A stretch of DNA of 64,000 nucleotides from Peronospora farinosa (taxonomy: Eukaryota; Oomycota; Peronosporomycetes; Peronosporales; Peronosporaceae): positions 248,001 to 312,000 of the forward strand of contig CANTFK010000961.1 of assembly GCA_947646735.1 (NCBI GenBank), in the 5' to 3' direction. The notes beneath the pieces were generated by a model, which saw only the letters and a program-made list of their open reading frames with translations, made no database searches and was not told where the DNA came from. Below are positions 45,164-56,179 of this stretch, one piece after another. Positions within the stretch are counted from its first letter, which is position 1. Each line of letters begins with the position of its first letter. The position numbers were made by a program, and so were the translations under genes.

Positions 45164-45754
45164 TTAACCGTAGCAACGAATCGTGGTGTCGCATCCCTTG
45201 TCTGCACATTGTCCCCCCTTCTCCAAATATTTCTGGTGATAACCCTCTGCATCCCAAAATTTTGTGGCTTCTTTAATCTCAGTGACAATAGGCTTGCTTA
45301 GCGTCTTCTGATGCTCCTCTTTAGAAGCCAAGGCAGCGTCACGCTGGCCCTCATTATGATAGTAAATCCCCGAACGGTATTGCGTGCCCTGGTCGTTTTT
45401 CTGGCGGTTGAGCGTCGTGGGGTCGTGAATGGACCAGAATTTCATCAGTAGAGCATCGTACGACACTTTTTCATCATCAAACACGACCTTAATGGCTTCT
45501 GCATGACCGGTCTGACCAGAACAAACCTGGCGGTACGTGGGGTTATCCACGGTACCGTGCGTATAGCCCACGGTGGTCTCCAGAACACCCGGGACACGAT
45601 CGAACGCCAGTTGAACACCCCAGAAACAGCCGGCAGCAAACGTGGCAACATTTTGTTCCTGATTGTTAGCAGCCATCGTAATAATTCGAGATTGGTGCAG
45701 GAAACGACGGGAAACACTGCGGAAGTGAGGAGCTACACTGAGGATATTGAGCAT
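45164..45754 (-). CDS. msrA: Peptide methionine sulfoxide reductase A
   Basis: Reduces the S-form of methionine sulfoxide in proteins and free amino acid, using thioredoxin. 196 residues, complete and unbroken. The catalytic motif GCFWG is at 42-46 (Cys43). Further family landmarks are [50 protein letters not shown] and YRSGIYY. The C-terminal cysteines in [11 protein letters not shown] could serve as resolving residues. The first 26 residues are Arg/His/Ser-rich without acidic residues, as in a mitochondrial presequence; Met27 offers a cytosolic form. Convergent with the C3orf33-like gene. Confidence 0.95.
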   Translation of the reverse strand: MLNILSVAPHFRSVSRRFLHQSRIITMAANNQEQNVATFAAGCFWGVQLAFDRVPGVLETTVGYTHGTVDNPTYRQVCSGQTGHAEAIKVVFDDEKVSYDALLMKFWSIHDPTTLNRQKNDQGTQYRSGIYYHNEGQRDAALASKEEHQKTLSKPIVTEIKEATKFWDAEGYHQKYLEKGGQCADKGCDTTIRCYG

Positions 45755-46894
45755 AAATTGGAAACTGATGAAGAAGGTCTTGTGATTAGCTTATTCGATT
45801 ATAGAGGTAGACCAACGGTACCAACGGCGTTTTGTATTTAGAAATTAGCATCCTACTGACAGGGATATTTATAAAAAAAGCCTGGGACAATATCTAACAA
45901 AATAAAAATGAACTCCCACAACGTCCAAGAATAATTGTGCTGTATCTACTTTGACCTTTTATGCAGAACTCGCATGCAATTGACCCAGTCAGACTCATCA
46001 ACTGCTTGCTTTTTGCACTATGTACAATGTATGCTGGCATCCGTTACAAATTCTTCCGATTGTACCATTATCATCACTTCTTTTCTTCGGCTAAGGTGCC
46101 TCTGTAACAAACTCGAAGTGGAAGTGAACTTGTAAACGTTTATCGTAGTTTATCAACATTTGCAAGAAATACACAACATGATAAAAGCAGTATAGCCATG
46201 AGTCGCCATTGGCTTTACCAAAAAACTTGCTGATCTCTTGCACAGTGCCATGATGAGGGGTGCTGACCTCGACATTTAGTTACATCGTCTCGAATTCAGT
46301 TGTTTTGCCCCAACGAAATCAACGAGATTTTTATAGAAATTGCACCGTCTCATAGGTTGAGACTTTGCTCCTATGTATGTACTAGATGAACCTGTATATT
46401 GCGATGACGACTTTGCCTTGCATCAAAGAATGAAAGTGACGGCTCGCAAATGGTGACGGCTCAGCTATTGCGTGGCTTTATAACGTCTTTGAGCAATAAT
46501 TGCTGAACATTTTCATATATATCGTTCAGAGTTAGAAGATCAAACAGTGAGCGATGTTTGTAATTGAAAGGTAAACACGACGGCTGCAAGCAGATGACGT
46601 TGTATTGTAATTTTCCTTTTATTTTACCGGTTCATCTCGACCGTAGCGAAAGCCATTGTTGCGTAGTCCGATTGTTTCTGTTTCGTAAATGTGCTGTTTC
46701 TGTCTTAGAGTAGTTCAATCTTTTGTGATCCGGAGGTTTAGCCGTTCTTGGTAAACTGTGATGGTATAATGCAGCATTTGAATCCAGCGTGTATTTTGTT
46801 TGTTCTCAGCAGGTGATTTAGTTGATATTTGGGTAAATTGAGAATCTTGAAAGTGAAACGAAATCGAAAATCAAATGGTATCAAACGCTTTCTG
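45755..46894. other. 1.1 kb without a recognised gene
   Basis: Promoter side of msrA and 3' side of the SPRY gene. Short frames (45935-46135, 46738-46944) show no domain. AT-rich. Confidence 0.4.
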
Positions 46895-47839
46895 TTACGG
46901 CATCGGTGGCGATGCAGTCGGCAGCAACTTGATGTTTTGTCCAATGAATGTTAACGAAAAGACAGGACACAATCGTTTGACTGGAATGCCACTGAACGCA
47001 ACGCCAAGATTCCGTCCATTCACGTAAAAACTGAGTCGTCGGTACTTCATATCAAGTAGTACACCAACCACATCTCCGTCTTTGCATGGATCCGAATAGT
47101 ACTCAATCACGTCATGGAACTTGTGTCCAGTAGCACATGAAATACCCCAAAACACTCCACGACTCAAGATGCTCGTATTTAGTGTCAAATCCGCTGATGC
47201 GACACCAATAAACACACCGTCTCCACCTCGTGCATTTTGCAACTTCACTTCCCAGTACTTGATCCCACGAGCTACTTCACAATTACCCAGCACCAAACCA
47301 CACCCTTTTGTTACTTGTACTGCCTGCAGATAGTTTTCCTGAAGTAACATAGAGACGGAACACTTATTCTTATCAAATTGCACCATAGGAGTCTGTAACA
47401 CTAGTACTGGATGTTCTGGACCTGCTCCAATAGTAGACTCTCCAAGCTTGAGTTGTGGTAGAATCTCGTGTTTGCTCACTGAGTCTGTCTGTACCAGTGT
47501 AACGGCGATCGTTGAACCCAGTTCCAACTGTTGTCGTACTGCGTCCACCATCTCTTGGCCCATACTAATTAGTGCAAAAGGCAGCGAGAATTTTATATGC
47601 TGCGTCTTGGATAAAGCATAGAACGTAAAGATAGGTACGGTCGCTATCAAGTCCGAATGAACATAAGCATGTCCCCATGGAAACTCGACATGTGCAAAGC
47701 CCTGACGCGAATGAAGACGTTCTCCTTCCGATGTCGAAACACTCTGTGCCTCATCTTCATTGAGATGCAACGATCCATAGCCAAAAGGTGTCGCTACGCG
47801 TTTTAGTGGTAAAGAACTCGAAGCACGAGACGCCATCAT
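46895..47839 (-). CDS. SPRY-domain protein
   Basis: 314 residues from the ATG at 47837-47839 (MMASRASSS); the frame is open to 47965, but that part crosses intron-like sequence (cagg..ttttttcag) and looks like leader. The C-terminal half is a SPRY domain: VQVTKGCGLVLGNCEVARGI, KYWEVKLQNARGGDGVFIGV, GVFWGISCATGHKF, GDVVGVLLDMKYRRLSFYVN and GRNLGVAF. SPRY domains bind partner proteins. The N-terminal half contains FPWGHAYVHSDLIATVPIF and is not recognised. There is no RING or other catalytic domain, so this is probably an adaptor. Divergent from the LRR gene at 48056. Confidence 0.8.
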   Translation of the reverse strand: MMASRASSSLPLKRVATPFGYGSLHLNEDEAQSVSTSEGERLHSRQGFAHVEFPWGHAYVHSDLIATVPIFTFYALSKTQHIKFSLPFALISMGQEMVDAVRQQLELGSTIAVTLVQTDSVSKHEILPQLKLGESTIGAGPEHPVLVLQTPMVQFDKNKCSVSMLLQENYLQAVQVTKGCGLVLGNCEVARGIKYWEVKLQNARGGDGVFIGVASADLTLNTSILSRGVFWGISCATGHKFHDVIEYYSDPCKDGDVVGVLLDMKYRRLSFYVNGRNLGVAFSGIPVKRLCPVFSLTFIGQNIKLLPTASPPMP

Positions 47840-48055
47840 GTTGTTCTTGAAGTAGTAGCACGAAAACCTCTTTCTGCGTCTGTAACCACTTGAAACCTCT
47901 GAAAAAAGATAAACAAACCTGTCTTTTTCGATATTTCTAGTATCGATCATGTTTAGATACAACATACCAGTTGAAGTGACTAAACGAAACCCTAGTTGAA
48001 GTGAAAGAACCCTTCAACCTTGTTTTTTCTCATCGCATTCACTCTTGCACTTCAT
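47840..48055. promoter_or_regulatory. Shared divergent promoter, SPRY and LRR genes
   Basis: 216 bases between the two starts. The string cgcattcactcttgc at about 48033 has the oomycete initiator form for the LRR gene. Sharing is inferred from distance. Confidence 0.4.
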
Positions 48056-50536
48056 ATGGGCGCCGTCTGCTGCCGCCACCAGGACGAGCCGTTGCTTTCT
48101 CTGCCTCGCGTGTCCGCCATGAGCCTTCATAGCAACCACTTATACGTACCTGCATCTCTAGCTGCCGCCTCTTCTGCCTCTGTGTCTACAGGTCAATCCC
48201 TAGCCAATTACGTCTCTTTCCCTTTCCCATTTCTTTCCAAGCCTCGGACCGTCATTACACCCGCAAAACGTGACAAGAAGGACAATAAAACGATCCACGA
48301 CGAACAAAATTGTAAATCACCGAACGATCAGCAATCAAGAGCCATTGCAATGCCTTATGTAGGTCCACACTGGCGTCAGACGAGTCGAGGTACTTTCGAT
48401 CCATTGCCTCTTTTTGAATTGAGTATACGTCATCTGTGTACCCATTTAGTGGTACACCACCAAGCAGCACTTGAAACTGTGATATTACCACCTGAAGTGG
48501 CTTCAAAGGTTTTACAATACTTACGACATCATGATATACTGGAAAAGGCTCATTTTCATGCTCTTGTACCCTTTTTACTATTGGAATGGAACTTGGCCAA
48601 TCAACAAGAAGTCGAAGATGCGTGGTTTGATAACGTGCCAGTGACAACACTTGAAAAAGTCAAAAGTGTTGACGTTTCAGGGTGTATCCATTTGCAACAT
48701 TTGGGTTCAGAAAGGTCATTGGTTATTAAATTACCAAAGTTAATGGTTGCAAAGTTTAAAGGATGTTCCGGACTTTTGAGAGAATCGATCGAGATGTTGC
48801 AGTTTTCAACAAAATTAACGAGATTGGATTTATCCGGCTGTAATAACGTGGATGACAAGACTCTCAAGACAATTAGCACGTTGGAATACTTGAAATCGTT
48901 GGAATTGGTGGGATTTTATTGAGGTTTTATGAAGTAGTTGACTATAGATGGATAACTGACGTTGTTTTTTAGATTGGGTGCTACAAACTAAGTGATGTGG
49001 GGTTCAAGTACTTGTTGAAGATGACAAAACTGGAAAAACTACGTCTAGGACGTTGTAGAAAACTGACGGATGATGCTTTTGATGGTTTTGCATCGTCATT
49101 AGTTGAGTTACGGGAGCTTGACGTTGCAAATTGCCGGTTAAGGTGGGTGCTTTTTTCTTTTGGTTTCAACATGAAAGTGAAAGACTCACGAGTATGTCAT
49201 AATGTCTAGTGGTAAGACTATGCAGCACCTTGGTCGGATCAAAAGTTTGGAACTTCTTGTGATCCGTGGCTGTCAAGAGATTTCTAATGACTCCATGGAA
49301 TCACTTCGTGGGCTGACAAGATTAAAGTACTTTGACGCGCGTCATTGCAACAAGGTTCATTCCATTCCAATAGAGTGGACACAGCTCCAAGTTTTGCTGC
49401 TAGGATACACAGCATTTGCCGAGTCAGATGCAGCTGTCTTGCAGTACCTAACCGGGCTACAAGAATTGGAACTTCGCACGTGCCGGATTATGAAGAGGTA
49501 TGTAAAGACAAAACAATGCGCTGCGATGAAATTTACATATTTGATGTTTGTTTTTGTTTATAGAGGATTTCAGCTTATAAGCCGCCTGAAACATCTTGAA
49601 AGACTAGATTTGGGAGAGACCTCCCTAACAGATAATGAACTGCTGGAGATTTGCAACGGCAATAGAAACCTGAAGGCACTCAACATCTCGGATACAGAGG
49701 TCAGCGATTATGGAACGTTCGGGCTTGCAAAATTAAGAGAACTGCGCATTCTTCGCTTGGATACAAAGATGGTCACCAGTAGAGCACTAGCGAATGTATC
49801 ATTCCTTTCGCGACTTGAAAAATTGGATCTGTTCGGCGCAAAGTATGTCCCAACTACTGTCCGTGGATGTAGCGGTGTCAATTACTTGAATTTATAGTAA
49901 CTAATGACACGACTGGCTGTTGTGTATGTAGTATCACAGACAACGGGCTATTGCATCTCGTTCGGCTGCATAAACTTCAAGAGCTGTCAATTTGTGGCGG
50001 CAACATCAGTGACCGTGGCGTGGGGATCATTTCGAAGCTGACGTCACTGACATCCTTAAACTTGAGTCAAAATAGGTAAGAATGATTTGCGACCGATTTC
50101 TTTGACGATGATGGTCTGTACTAGTGGTAACATGATGTGTAAATCTTTACAGAAATATAAGGACCAAGTCGATGTTTTATCTCCGATCGTTGACTGGTCT
50201 GCGATGCTTGAACTTATCGAATACGGGCATCTCGGCTCTCTCACTACGTCACTTATCTCGTACGTATCGACGTATAGACTTGTACATACGACGTAGTGTC
50301 TTGATTCAAATGCTAATCGCGTTCATCTGACTCGTTATTGTGTTTTGCCTAGCCTTGAAGAAGTTGCAATTTCTTTCCGTCTACGGGTGTCCTTTGTCAC
50401 AAGGCCATATTGATATCTTACGAGGTAGAGTACAACATATCATATTGTGTCTCAGTATTTGTTGCTGACTTGAGCTTTCTGGTGTTTCATCCGTCTAGAA
50501 ATATTACCGGAGCTGAAATGCCTGCGATGCACATAA
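48056..50536 (+). CDS. Leucine-rich repeat protein with acylation-type N-terminus, eight exons
   Basis: Spliced by hand: 48056-48907, 48973-49142, 49210-49497, 49564-49842, 49932-50075, 50153-50259, 50353-50424, 50499-50536; 1950 nt, 649 residues, introns 65-93 nt, phases consistent. It starts MGAVCC, with Gly2 for myristoylation and Cys5/Cys6 for palmitoylation. Residues to about 130 are low-complexity, 130-215 helical (IRHLCTHLVVHHQAALETVI), and from 215 there is a run of cysteine-containing LRRs (VKSVDVSGCIHLQHLG, LTRLDLSGCNNVDDKTL, LEKLRLGRCRKLTDDAF) like those of F-box/AMN1 proteins. It ends CLRCT. No kinase domain or F-box seen. The upstream hydrophobic frame has no ATG. Confidence 0.82.
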
Positions 50537-50639
50537 TGAACTTGGCACTGTATAGCAGTTTGTTGTAAAGCTCTTCATTATATTGGATTCGCGAATATAA
50601 GCGCACGAAAATTTGGCTTGAAAGGCAACTATATGCTGT

Positions 50640-51500
50640 GGAGGTTCCAAGTGCTGCTTTAAAAGCTTGGGAACTGTTTCCGCTGTGCGCTCGTGATGAA
50701 GTGTAGCTGCTATCGCGGATACTTATGAGGAGGAGTAGCAGTGAATGTGTGATACTTACAACGATGCTAGTGTCAAGGAAATCCGCTTTGGCATACGATT
50801 ATTAGTCGAGGTGGAAGATCTTCGAGACGAACTAAGGCGATTACGTTTGAGTCTAATACATGCAGCAGTGTTTGGATACTAGCACTTTACACTTGTCATC
50901 TTGTGTGTAAAGGTGGACAAAAAGCAACATCGACTAGACGAATGCAGAAACTGCATCCGTCTATTAGAGAATGAACATCCGAACTAGCCGACATGAAGCG
51001 AACAGTTCTACTAGCAGGTGAAGTTAGATGGTTGCACGAAGCCTGGAATTGTCTGATGCATTGTGGATGATCCGGACAAAATTGTGCAGCATTGCAAGAG
51101 TCAAGTAGATTCGCAACAACACACCGACGTGAGTCGTTTGCAACTCCAGACAACACTGTTGTTAAAATGAAAGGACACAGTAGAAGATCTTGAGCTGGAG
51201 TTCAAGACTCGAGTCTAGAGGACACCTGGAGACGCGAAAACTTTTTGAGATCGACTTGAGAAGGCCATGGCAAACTGAACGAGGCACAGAATATCTGCAA
51301 ATGTACAAGAGATTTGAAGCGACTTGAGGAGCAAAGCTAACCTCTATTATGTGTGTGCTTACTGCTAAGCAGCTAAACAATGACAACCTTGTTTTGCTAT
51401 TGGCAGCTGCGCGCAAACAAGTCCGACTGGAAGTTGAGTATCTAAGACAACTCGTGATAAAATGATACCTCGAAAAGGAACGATGTGACAGAGAAAGAAT
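50640..51500 (+). pseudogene. Decayed coiled-coil gene (possible)
   Basis: Plus-strand pieces such as LLVEVEDLRDELRRLRLSL (about 50796-50852) and LLLAAARKQVRLEVEYLRQL (about 51393-51453) have heptad-like Leu/Arg/Glu patterns separated by stops and shifts. No splice scheme restores a frame. It lies just after the LRR gene. Family unknown. Confidence 0.3.
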
Positions 51501-51680
51501 GGTAAGAATTTATTTGACGGCTTGCAACAGCATCTACGTGAAACACCAACACTCGAGCAGATAATTTTCATAAAATGTCGACCAGGCAGAAAGAACACTC
51601 GCTGTGTTCTCTCACGCTTTTGAGCATTACCTACGTCCATCTTGCATCATAATCGTTTTCTAGCTCATGCATTACATATC

Positions 51681-52628
51681 TTAGAAGCTAAAGTGTTGGT
51701 CCGGCGTGAATCCCAGCTCCTCAAGTGCCGGTAGCACCGCAAACTTTAGCATCGGGGGCGGGCCGCACATGAGAATTTGCACGTCCGATGCAGCCGCTGG
51801 CAAGTGTTTCTTGATCATTTCGGCGGACACAAAGCCCTTGGAATACTTCCATGCTTCCTCAGCTCGATCCACAGTGTACCAGAATTTGACATTGTCATGC
51901 TTTGCCGCCATTGCTTCAATTTCGTCACGACACAAGATATCGGCCTCTGTCTGGTTAGCAAAGAGCAAGTAAAACTCCGTCTTGTCCTCGGGGTCTTGCA
52001 GAGCACGACGTACTACCTGCAACATAGGGGTGATACCCGTTCCTCCGGCAATCATGCCAATCTTGGAGCTCTTTCGAATCTCAGGCACCACATCACGTAC
52101 ACGATGTTTAATGTGGATTTCACCCTTACCCATGTACGTTAATTTGCCCTTGGGTCCAGACACCTCAATGGTATCACGAATAGCCAAGTTTTCCAAGTAT
52201 TGACTCATTTTTCCACCATCAGGGAATTTTGGGTGAACGTTTTTAAAGTACACCTTAATCACCAAATCAACATATCCTTTCGTATCATCCGAACTCACAG
52301 GTGTATACGACCGCATGACCAATTTACCAGCCTCATCAGTAAACCGAAGTGAAATATGTTGACCTACTGGTAAGCCCAATACATGCAATGGTGAAGGAAG
52401 AGCAAAACGAAAACGACGTGTATCATGTGACAGAATCTCCTTTTCAATGAGTGGAAGATGTACCGTCGGGGGTGAATCACCAATATTCGCAGGGGCTTGT
52501 AATGTAATGGGTGTCACATGACGAGGCTTGAAATTTGATATTAAGATCAAAATGGTCGTTCCTGCTACTAAAGCTACGCCTAATAAGACACGAAAATCAT
52601 TATTCACTAGAGCCAATAACGAGTCCAT
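51681..52628 (-). CDS. NADH-cytochrome b5 reductase
   Basis: FAD enzyme passing electrons from NADH to cytochrome b5, used in fatty acid desaturation and sterol synthesis. 315 residues, unbroken. N-terminal membrane anchor at about 13-31. FAD-binding RSYTPVS at 106-112 and GGKMSQYL at 138-145; NADH-binding GGTGITPM at 195-202 and CGPPPM at 288-293; the C-terminus ends in Phe, as is usual. The anchor suggests ER or mitochondrial outer membrane. Divergent from the LYRM7-like gene. Confidence 0.94.
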   Translation of the reverse strand: MDSLLALVNNDFRVLLGVALVAGTTILILISNFKPRHVTPITLQAPANIGDSPPTVHLPLIEKEILSHDTRRFRFALPSPLHVLGLPVGQHISLRFTDEAGKLVMRSYTPVSSDDTKGYVDLVIKVYFKNVHPKFPDGGKMSQYLENLAIRDTIEVSGPKGKLTYMGKGEIHIKHRVRDVVPEIRKSSKIGMIAGGTGITPMLQVVRRALQDPEDKTEFYLLFANQTEADILCRDEIEAMAAKHDNVKFWYTVDRAEEAWKYSKGFVSAEMIKKHLPAAASDVQILMCGPPPMLKFAVLPALEELGFTPDQHFSF

Positions 52629-52753
52629 CGTAACGACTACTTGTTATCTGATTTGTATGACTGGATACCGAAGGCATAAGGCCTTTATAATCCCATATTA
52701 CATTATAAAGGCTTTCATTAGCAGCCAACCGTACGACTATAGGAAGGAATAGC
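52629..52753. promoter_or_regulatory. Shared divergent promoter, cytochrome b5 reductase and LYR gene
   Basis: Only 125 bases separate the two ATGs, so both promoters must overlap here. It contains an inverted repeat aaggcctttataat / attataaaggcttt at about 52678-52715. Confidence 0.5.
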
Positions 52754-53140
52754 ATGAGCATTCGACGGCAAGTATTGGGAGGATATCGTCGATTATTACG
52801 AGCGAGTCGTCAAGCATTTCGAGATGATGCATACGCATTACAACAAGCTCATTTAACACTGCGTCAGAATTTTATTGACAATTGGCAAGTGACTGATAAA
52901 AAACAATTGGACGAATTGGTAAAGGGGATTGATGAGGCTGAGGGGATGTTACTCCACCATATTGTTCAAGGTCGTGCCAAGGAGACAAATGGAAACGAGG
53001 CCGTGCGTTTTGAAGTAAAACTCACGGATCCACAACGTCAAACCATGCGTAAAGATGAGGAGATGACACCATTGACGGAGAAATCTGGTAGTGAACCACT
53101 TGTGATGAATTCAGGAAACGTGTGTCAACGTCCGTCGTAG
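52754..53140 (+). CDS. LYR-motif protein, LYRM7/MZM1-like complex III assembly factor
   Basis: 128 residues, unbroken. Mitochondrial matrix chaperone that in yeast and animals holds the Rieske iron-sulfur protein before insertion into complex III. Seen: LGGYRRLLRASRQAFRDD at about 8-25 (LYR-type motif as GYR), a helix LTLRQNFIDNWQVTDKKQLD, then EAEGMLLHHIVQGRAKE, matching LYRM7 order. The tail after residue 90 is polar and longer than in animals. The start is the only ATG that keeps the motif. The call rests on motif order; another small LYR protein is the alternative. Confidence 0.72.
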   Translation: MSIRRQVLGGYRRLLRASRQAFRDDAYALQQAHLTLRQNFIDNWQVTDKKQLDELVKGIDEAEGMLLHHIVQGRAKETNGNEAVRFEVKLTDPQRQTMRKDEEMTPLTEKSGSEPLVMNSGNVCQRPS

Positions 53141-53435
53141 ACGACAAAGGAGAGAAACAAAAAGAGAAGACATGATGATGCTTTACAGGAAGAAGAGGAT
53201 GAGACATGGAGACACAAGAGAGAAAAAAACTGTGGTAGTTTGGAGGGTTTGACGTTATGGTAAAAGAAGACGGAAGAGTCTTGAGAAGAAGAGATTTTAT
53301 TTGTTGCTTACACGTTCACTCACCAAGCTCTGACTCATTTCTTCTTCCATTGACATCCAAACAATCAATTCTACTGAGGGGGAGTAAGCCCTTGTACTTA
53401 CGGTCCGAAAGCATGTTGCTATTCATGTCGCTGTT

Positions 53436-53675
53436 TTATTCTGCTTTAATGGCTGCACCACGACTGATCTTGTAAGCATCATAGAGGTATTTTCCATTGA
53501 GCATGTCCAATAGGGTACGAAATGTCGATTGTTTCTTCATCTTGCCACCACTTTTCTCGTTTTCATCGTCATCATCAGTAAGCGCTGATATTTCTTGGTC
53601 TGTCATGGCCTGTGATAATCCAATCATGGCCACAAGCAACGACAGAAGGAGTAAAAGGTAACGAAGTGGACACAT
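53436..53675 (-). CDS. Short secreted or single-pass protein
   Basis: 79 residues from the ATG at 53673-53675 (MCPLRYLLLLLSLLVAMIGL); the frame extends 33 codons up but the hydrophobic segment then loses its terminal position. Seen: signal peptide with a likely cut after SQA (residue 23), an Asp/Glu-rich stretch (ALTDDDDENEK), then FRTLLDMLNGKYLYDAYKIS. No RxLR or LxLFLAK motif and no cysteine pairs after the signal. It could be a secreted protein or a small membrane protein. Function unknown. Confidence 0.55.
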   Translation of the reverse strand: MCPLRYLLLLLSLLVAMIGLSQAMTDQEISALTDDDDENEKSGGKMKKQSTFRTLLDMLNGKYLYDAYKISRGAAIKAE

Positions 53676-54489
53676 TGGTGTCAATTGGTGGGGAAAAGGG
53701 AAGAGAATGGACGGAGGTGAAGTCGATTGTAAAGTGACTGCCTGAGGGAAGAGACTTGATTGTGCTATCGTCAAAACATCTGACTCGATAGAAATAGGTG
53801 AGCCGAAAACTCTGTAAAAATCGTCGGTTGTAAGGCTTTTTATTGGCTGTTTTTAGCAGTAAAAGTTCAGCACATGCGGATAAAATTCATATCAGATTGT
53901 AGATATTTGTGGTACAGGATTGAATTTCTTTTTAGTCAGAGACATCCACTAACTGAACACGATACTGAACCGGAAAGATACAGATTTCTGTGCTTACAAT
54001 ATTACACTTTCTGGTATTATACCGGTAATTAGTATGAAGGCGTTTTGTGTGTTTAGCTGACAATTGTATGATAAACACGGCTTTAGACGCACCTGAGTAC
54101 GTCAGGGGTAAATTTGAGTGTTGTTTTATATATACATCTGCATGACATAAGGATGTGCGCATGAAAACAGCAGAATTCGTACAACGTCGCAACAGGTTGT
54201 CGCTCGAAAGTATGATGATTTTATAATATCACAATAAAAATATTAAAGGAATCAGATTTTTGCTTCGATGCAATGTATTACTTTATATGTAAGTATCAAT
54301 AAGTATTACTATTTACAAAAAAGTAATAATCATCAATATCATACCTGAGACAAAGTATTAGTAATATCGAAAATATCATACAAAAATTGTAATTATCCTC
54401 TGTTTATTTAGATCCAAAAGAACGTTTTTTTGAATAGCACTAGTAGCCATGCATTTCTAAAATCATACTGTACAGTAGTATAAAAACCA
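53676..54489. other. AT-rich intergenic region
   Basis: Very AT-rich from 54220 to 54420 with short interrupted ATTA/TAAT strings. No gene seen. It should hold the promoter of the JmjC gene. Confidence 0.4.
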
Positions 54490-55947
54490 ATGGCTGGGAA
54501 GACCGCTCGAAAACATGCAACCGCAGCACCTTCAGCGAAGAAGCGTAAAACATCCATCACCTCATCAATTCCATTGATTATCCAACAAAAACTCTCATCT
54601 GATCAAGTCGTTAATGCCCATGACATAATATCTCAAGTGGATATTCACAGTGCCACGAAAGCTCGATTGTTATTGACTTGGTTGCTGTATCCCGTGACTC
54701 CCGAAGAATTTTACGAAAAGTATTGGGAACAACGACCTTTAGCCATTAAACGTAACTTTGCCAGCTATTATGACGGCTGGTTTAGTAAAGAGGAGATGGA
54801 TCGTATTCTCAAGACTCATACGCTCGAATATGGCGCTGATCTGGACCTTACCAAGTACGTAGAAGGCACTCGTCATACACTCAATCCATCAAGCTCTGCA
54901 ACAGCTAAACAAGTGTGGAAACACTATGATGAGGGCTGTTCCGTACGGTTTCTATGTCCTCAAAAGTTTTCGGACAATGTGTGGAAATTATTGGCTACAC
55001 TTGAAGATGAATGGGGCTGTATGGCTGGTGCGAATTCGTACTTGACACCAAAAGGCACACAAGGATTTGCCCCTCATTTTGATGATATTGAAGCCTTCCT
55101 GTTGCAAACGGAAGGACATAAACATTGGAAAGTGTACGAACCTTTGCAAGACAGTGACATGTTGGCGAGATACTCGAGTGGAAATTACAAGAAAGAAGAA
55201 TTGGACAAACCGATGCTGGAAGTGGATCTGGAACAGGGTGACTTGTTGTATTTTCCAAGGGGGTTTATTCACCAAGCGCGTGCACATAAGGATACGCATT
55301 CGTTGCATCTGACGGTATCAACGGGTCAGCAGAATTCATTGGGCAATTTTCTCGAAGTGTTGCTACCGCAAGCTTTGGAGGCTGCTATCAACACGAATGT
55401 CGAACTCCGACGATCTTTACCCCGTGATTATTTAGAGTACATGGGTGTCATGCACTCGGACCGTATAGGTGATTCAGAGAGACAGGCATTCACGAACAGG
55501 CTGAAGGGTGCGCTGAAGGTTGTCCTTGGCGAGGCGTTGAGCACACTGGATGCTGCATCCGACCAAATGGCCAAGAACTTTCTTGTCGATCGCTTGCCAC
55601 CTGCTCTTGAAAATGAAGAAGAAAATTGTACAAGTGACCAGAGCCCATTGCAAAAAATCACCGTCAACACTCAGCTGAAACTTATCCGACACAGCATTGC
55701 TCGTCTTGTCATTGAAGATGGCAAGGCTGTGGTCTATCACTGCCGCGAAAACTCACGCATGCATCACGAAGTTTCAATCTCACCATTGGAATTTGAATTA
55801 GATGATGCAGAAAGTATCGAGTTTATTCTAAGTAGTTATCCGGATTACTTTCGCGTTGGTGACATGCCACATGAAGATCCCCAAGATCAGATAGAACTTG
55901 CAAAGGCTTTCTACAAGGAAGGCATTCTCATGTATCAAAAGTCCTAA
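54490..55947 (+). CDS. JmjC ribosomal oxygenase (NO66/MINA53 family)
   Basis: Fe(II)/2-oxoglutarate hydroxylase; family members hydroxylate a histidine in large-subunit ribosomal proteins and have also been reported to act on histone lysines. 485 residues, unbroken. Lys-rich start with KKRK at 17-20 as a possible nuclear or nucleolar signal. PEEFYEKYWEQRPLAIKR at 71-88 is a family hallmark. JmjC iron ligands are His196 and Asp198 in APHFDD and His261 in GFIHQA; LLYFPRG precedes it. The C-terminal part matches the dimerisation and winged-helix regions. It sits 233 bases before the myotubularin gene. Confidence 0.9.
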   Translation: MAGKTARKHATAAPSAKKRKTSITSSIPLIIQQKLSSDQVVNAHDIISQVDIHSATKARLLLTWLLYPVTPEEFYEKYWEQRPLAIKRNFASYYDGWFSKEEMDRILKTHTLEYGADLDLTKYVEGTRHTLNPSSSATAKQVWKHYDEGCSVRFLCPQKFSDNVWKLLATLEDEWGCMAGANSYLTPKGTQGFAPHFDDIEAFLLQTEGHKHWKVYEPLQDSDMLARYSSGNYKKEELDKPMLEVDLEQGDLLYFPRGFIHQARAHKDTHSLHLTVSTGQQNSLGNFLEVLLPQALEAAINTNVELRRSLPRDYLEYMGVMHSDRIGDSERQAFTNRLKGALKVVLGEALSTLDAASDQMAKNFLVDRLPPALENEEENCTSDQSPLQKITVNTQLKLIRHSIARLVIEDGKAVVYHCRENSRMHHEVSISPLEFELDDAESIEFILSSYPDYFRVGDMPHEDPQDQIELAKAFYKEGILMYQKS

Positions 55948-56179
55948 GTCTCTGATAAACCAATAATTGTACGTATTGCCCAATAATAATAATTATTATT
56001 ATTGCTACGTGTGACCACAATAAGTGTTTTCTCTCGTCTACTCTATCGCTATCTCTAACTCTATCTCTAACTCCTACCTCGTTTCCTATTGGCTCTTTTC
56101 ACTCTTATCATCGTATTATCTTCCAATCATATCTTATCTTTCTACTCGTACCCTCTCCAAAAAGCCCCTAACAATTAAA

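Noticed and set aside
48020..48055. Hydrophobic N-terminal extension of the LRR gene that would act as a signal peptide
   Set aside because: It needs a non-ATG start; the first ATG gives MGAVCC.
51777..52142. Plus frames across the cytochrome b5 reductase gene
   Set aside because: Shadows of a well-supported minus-strand gene.
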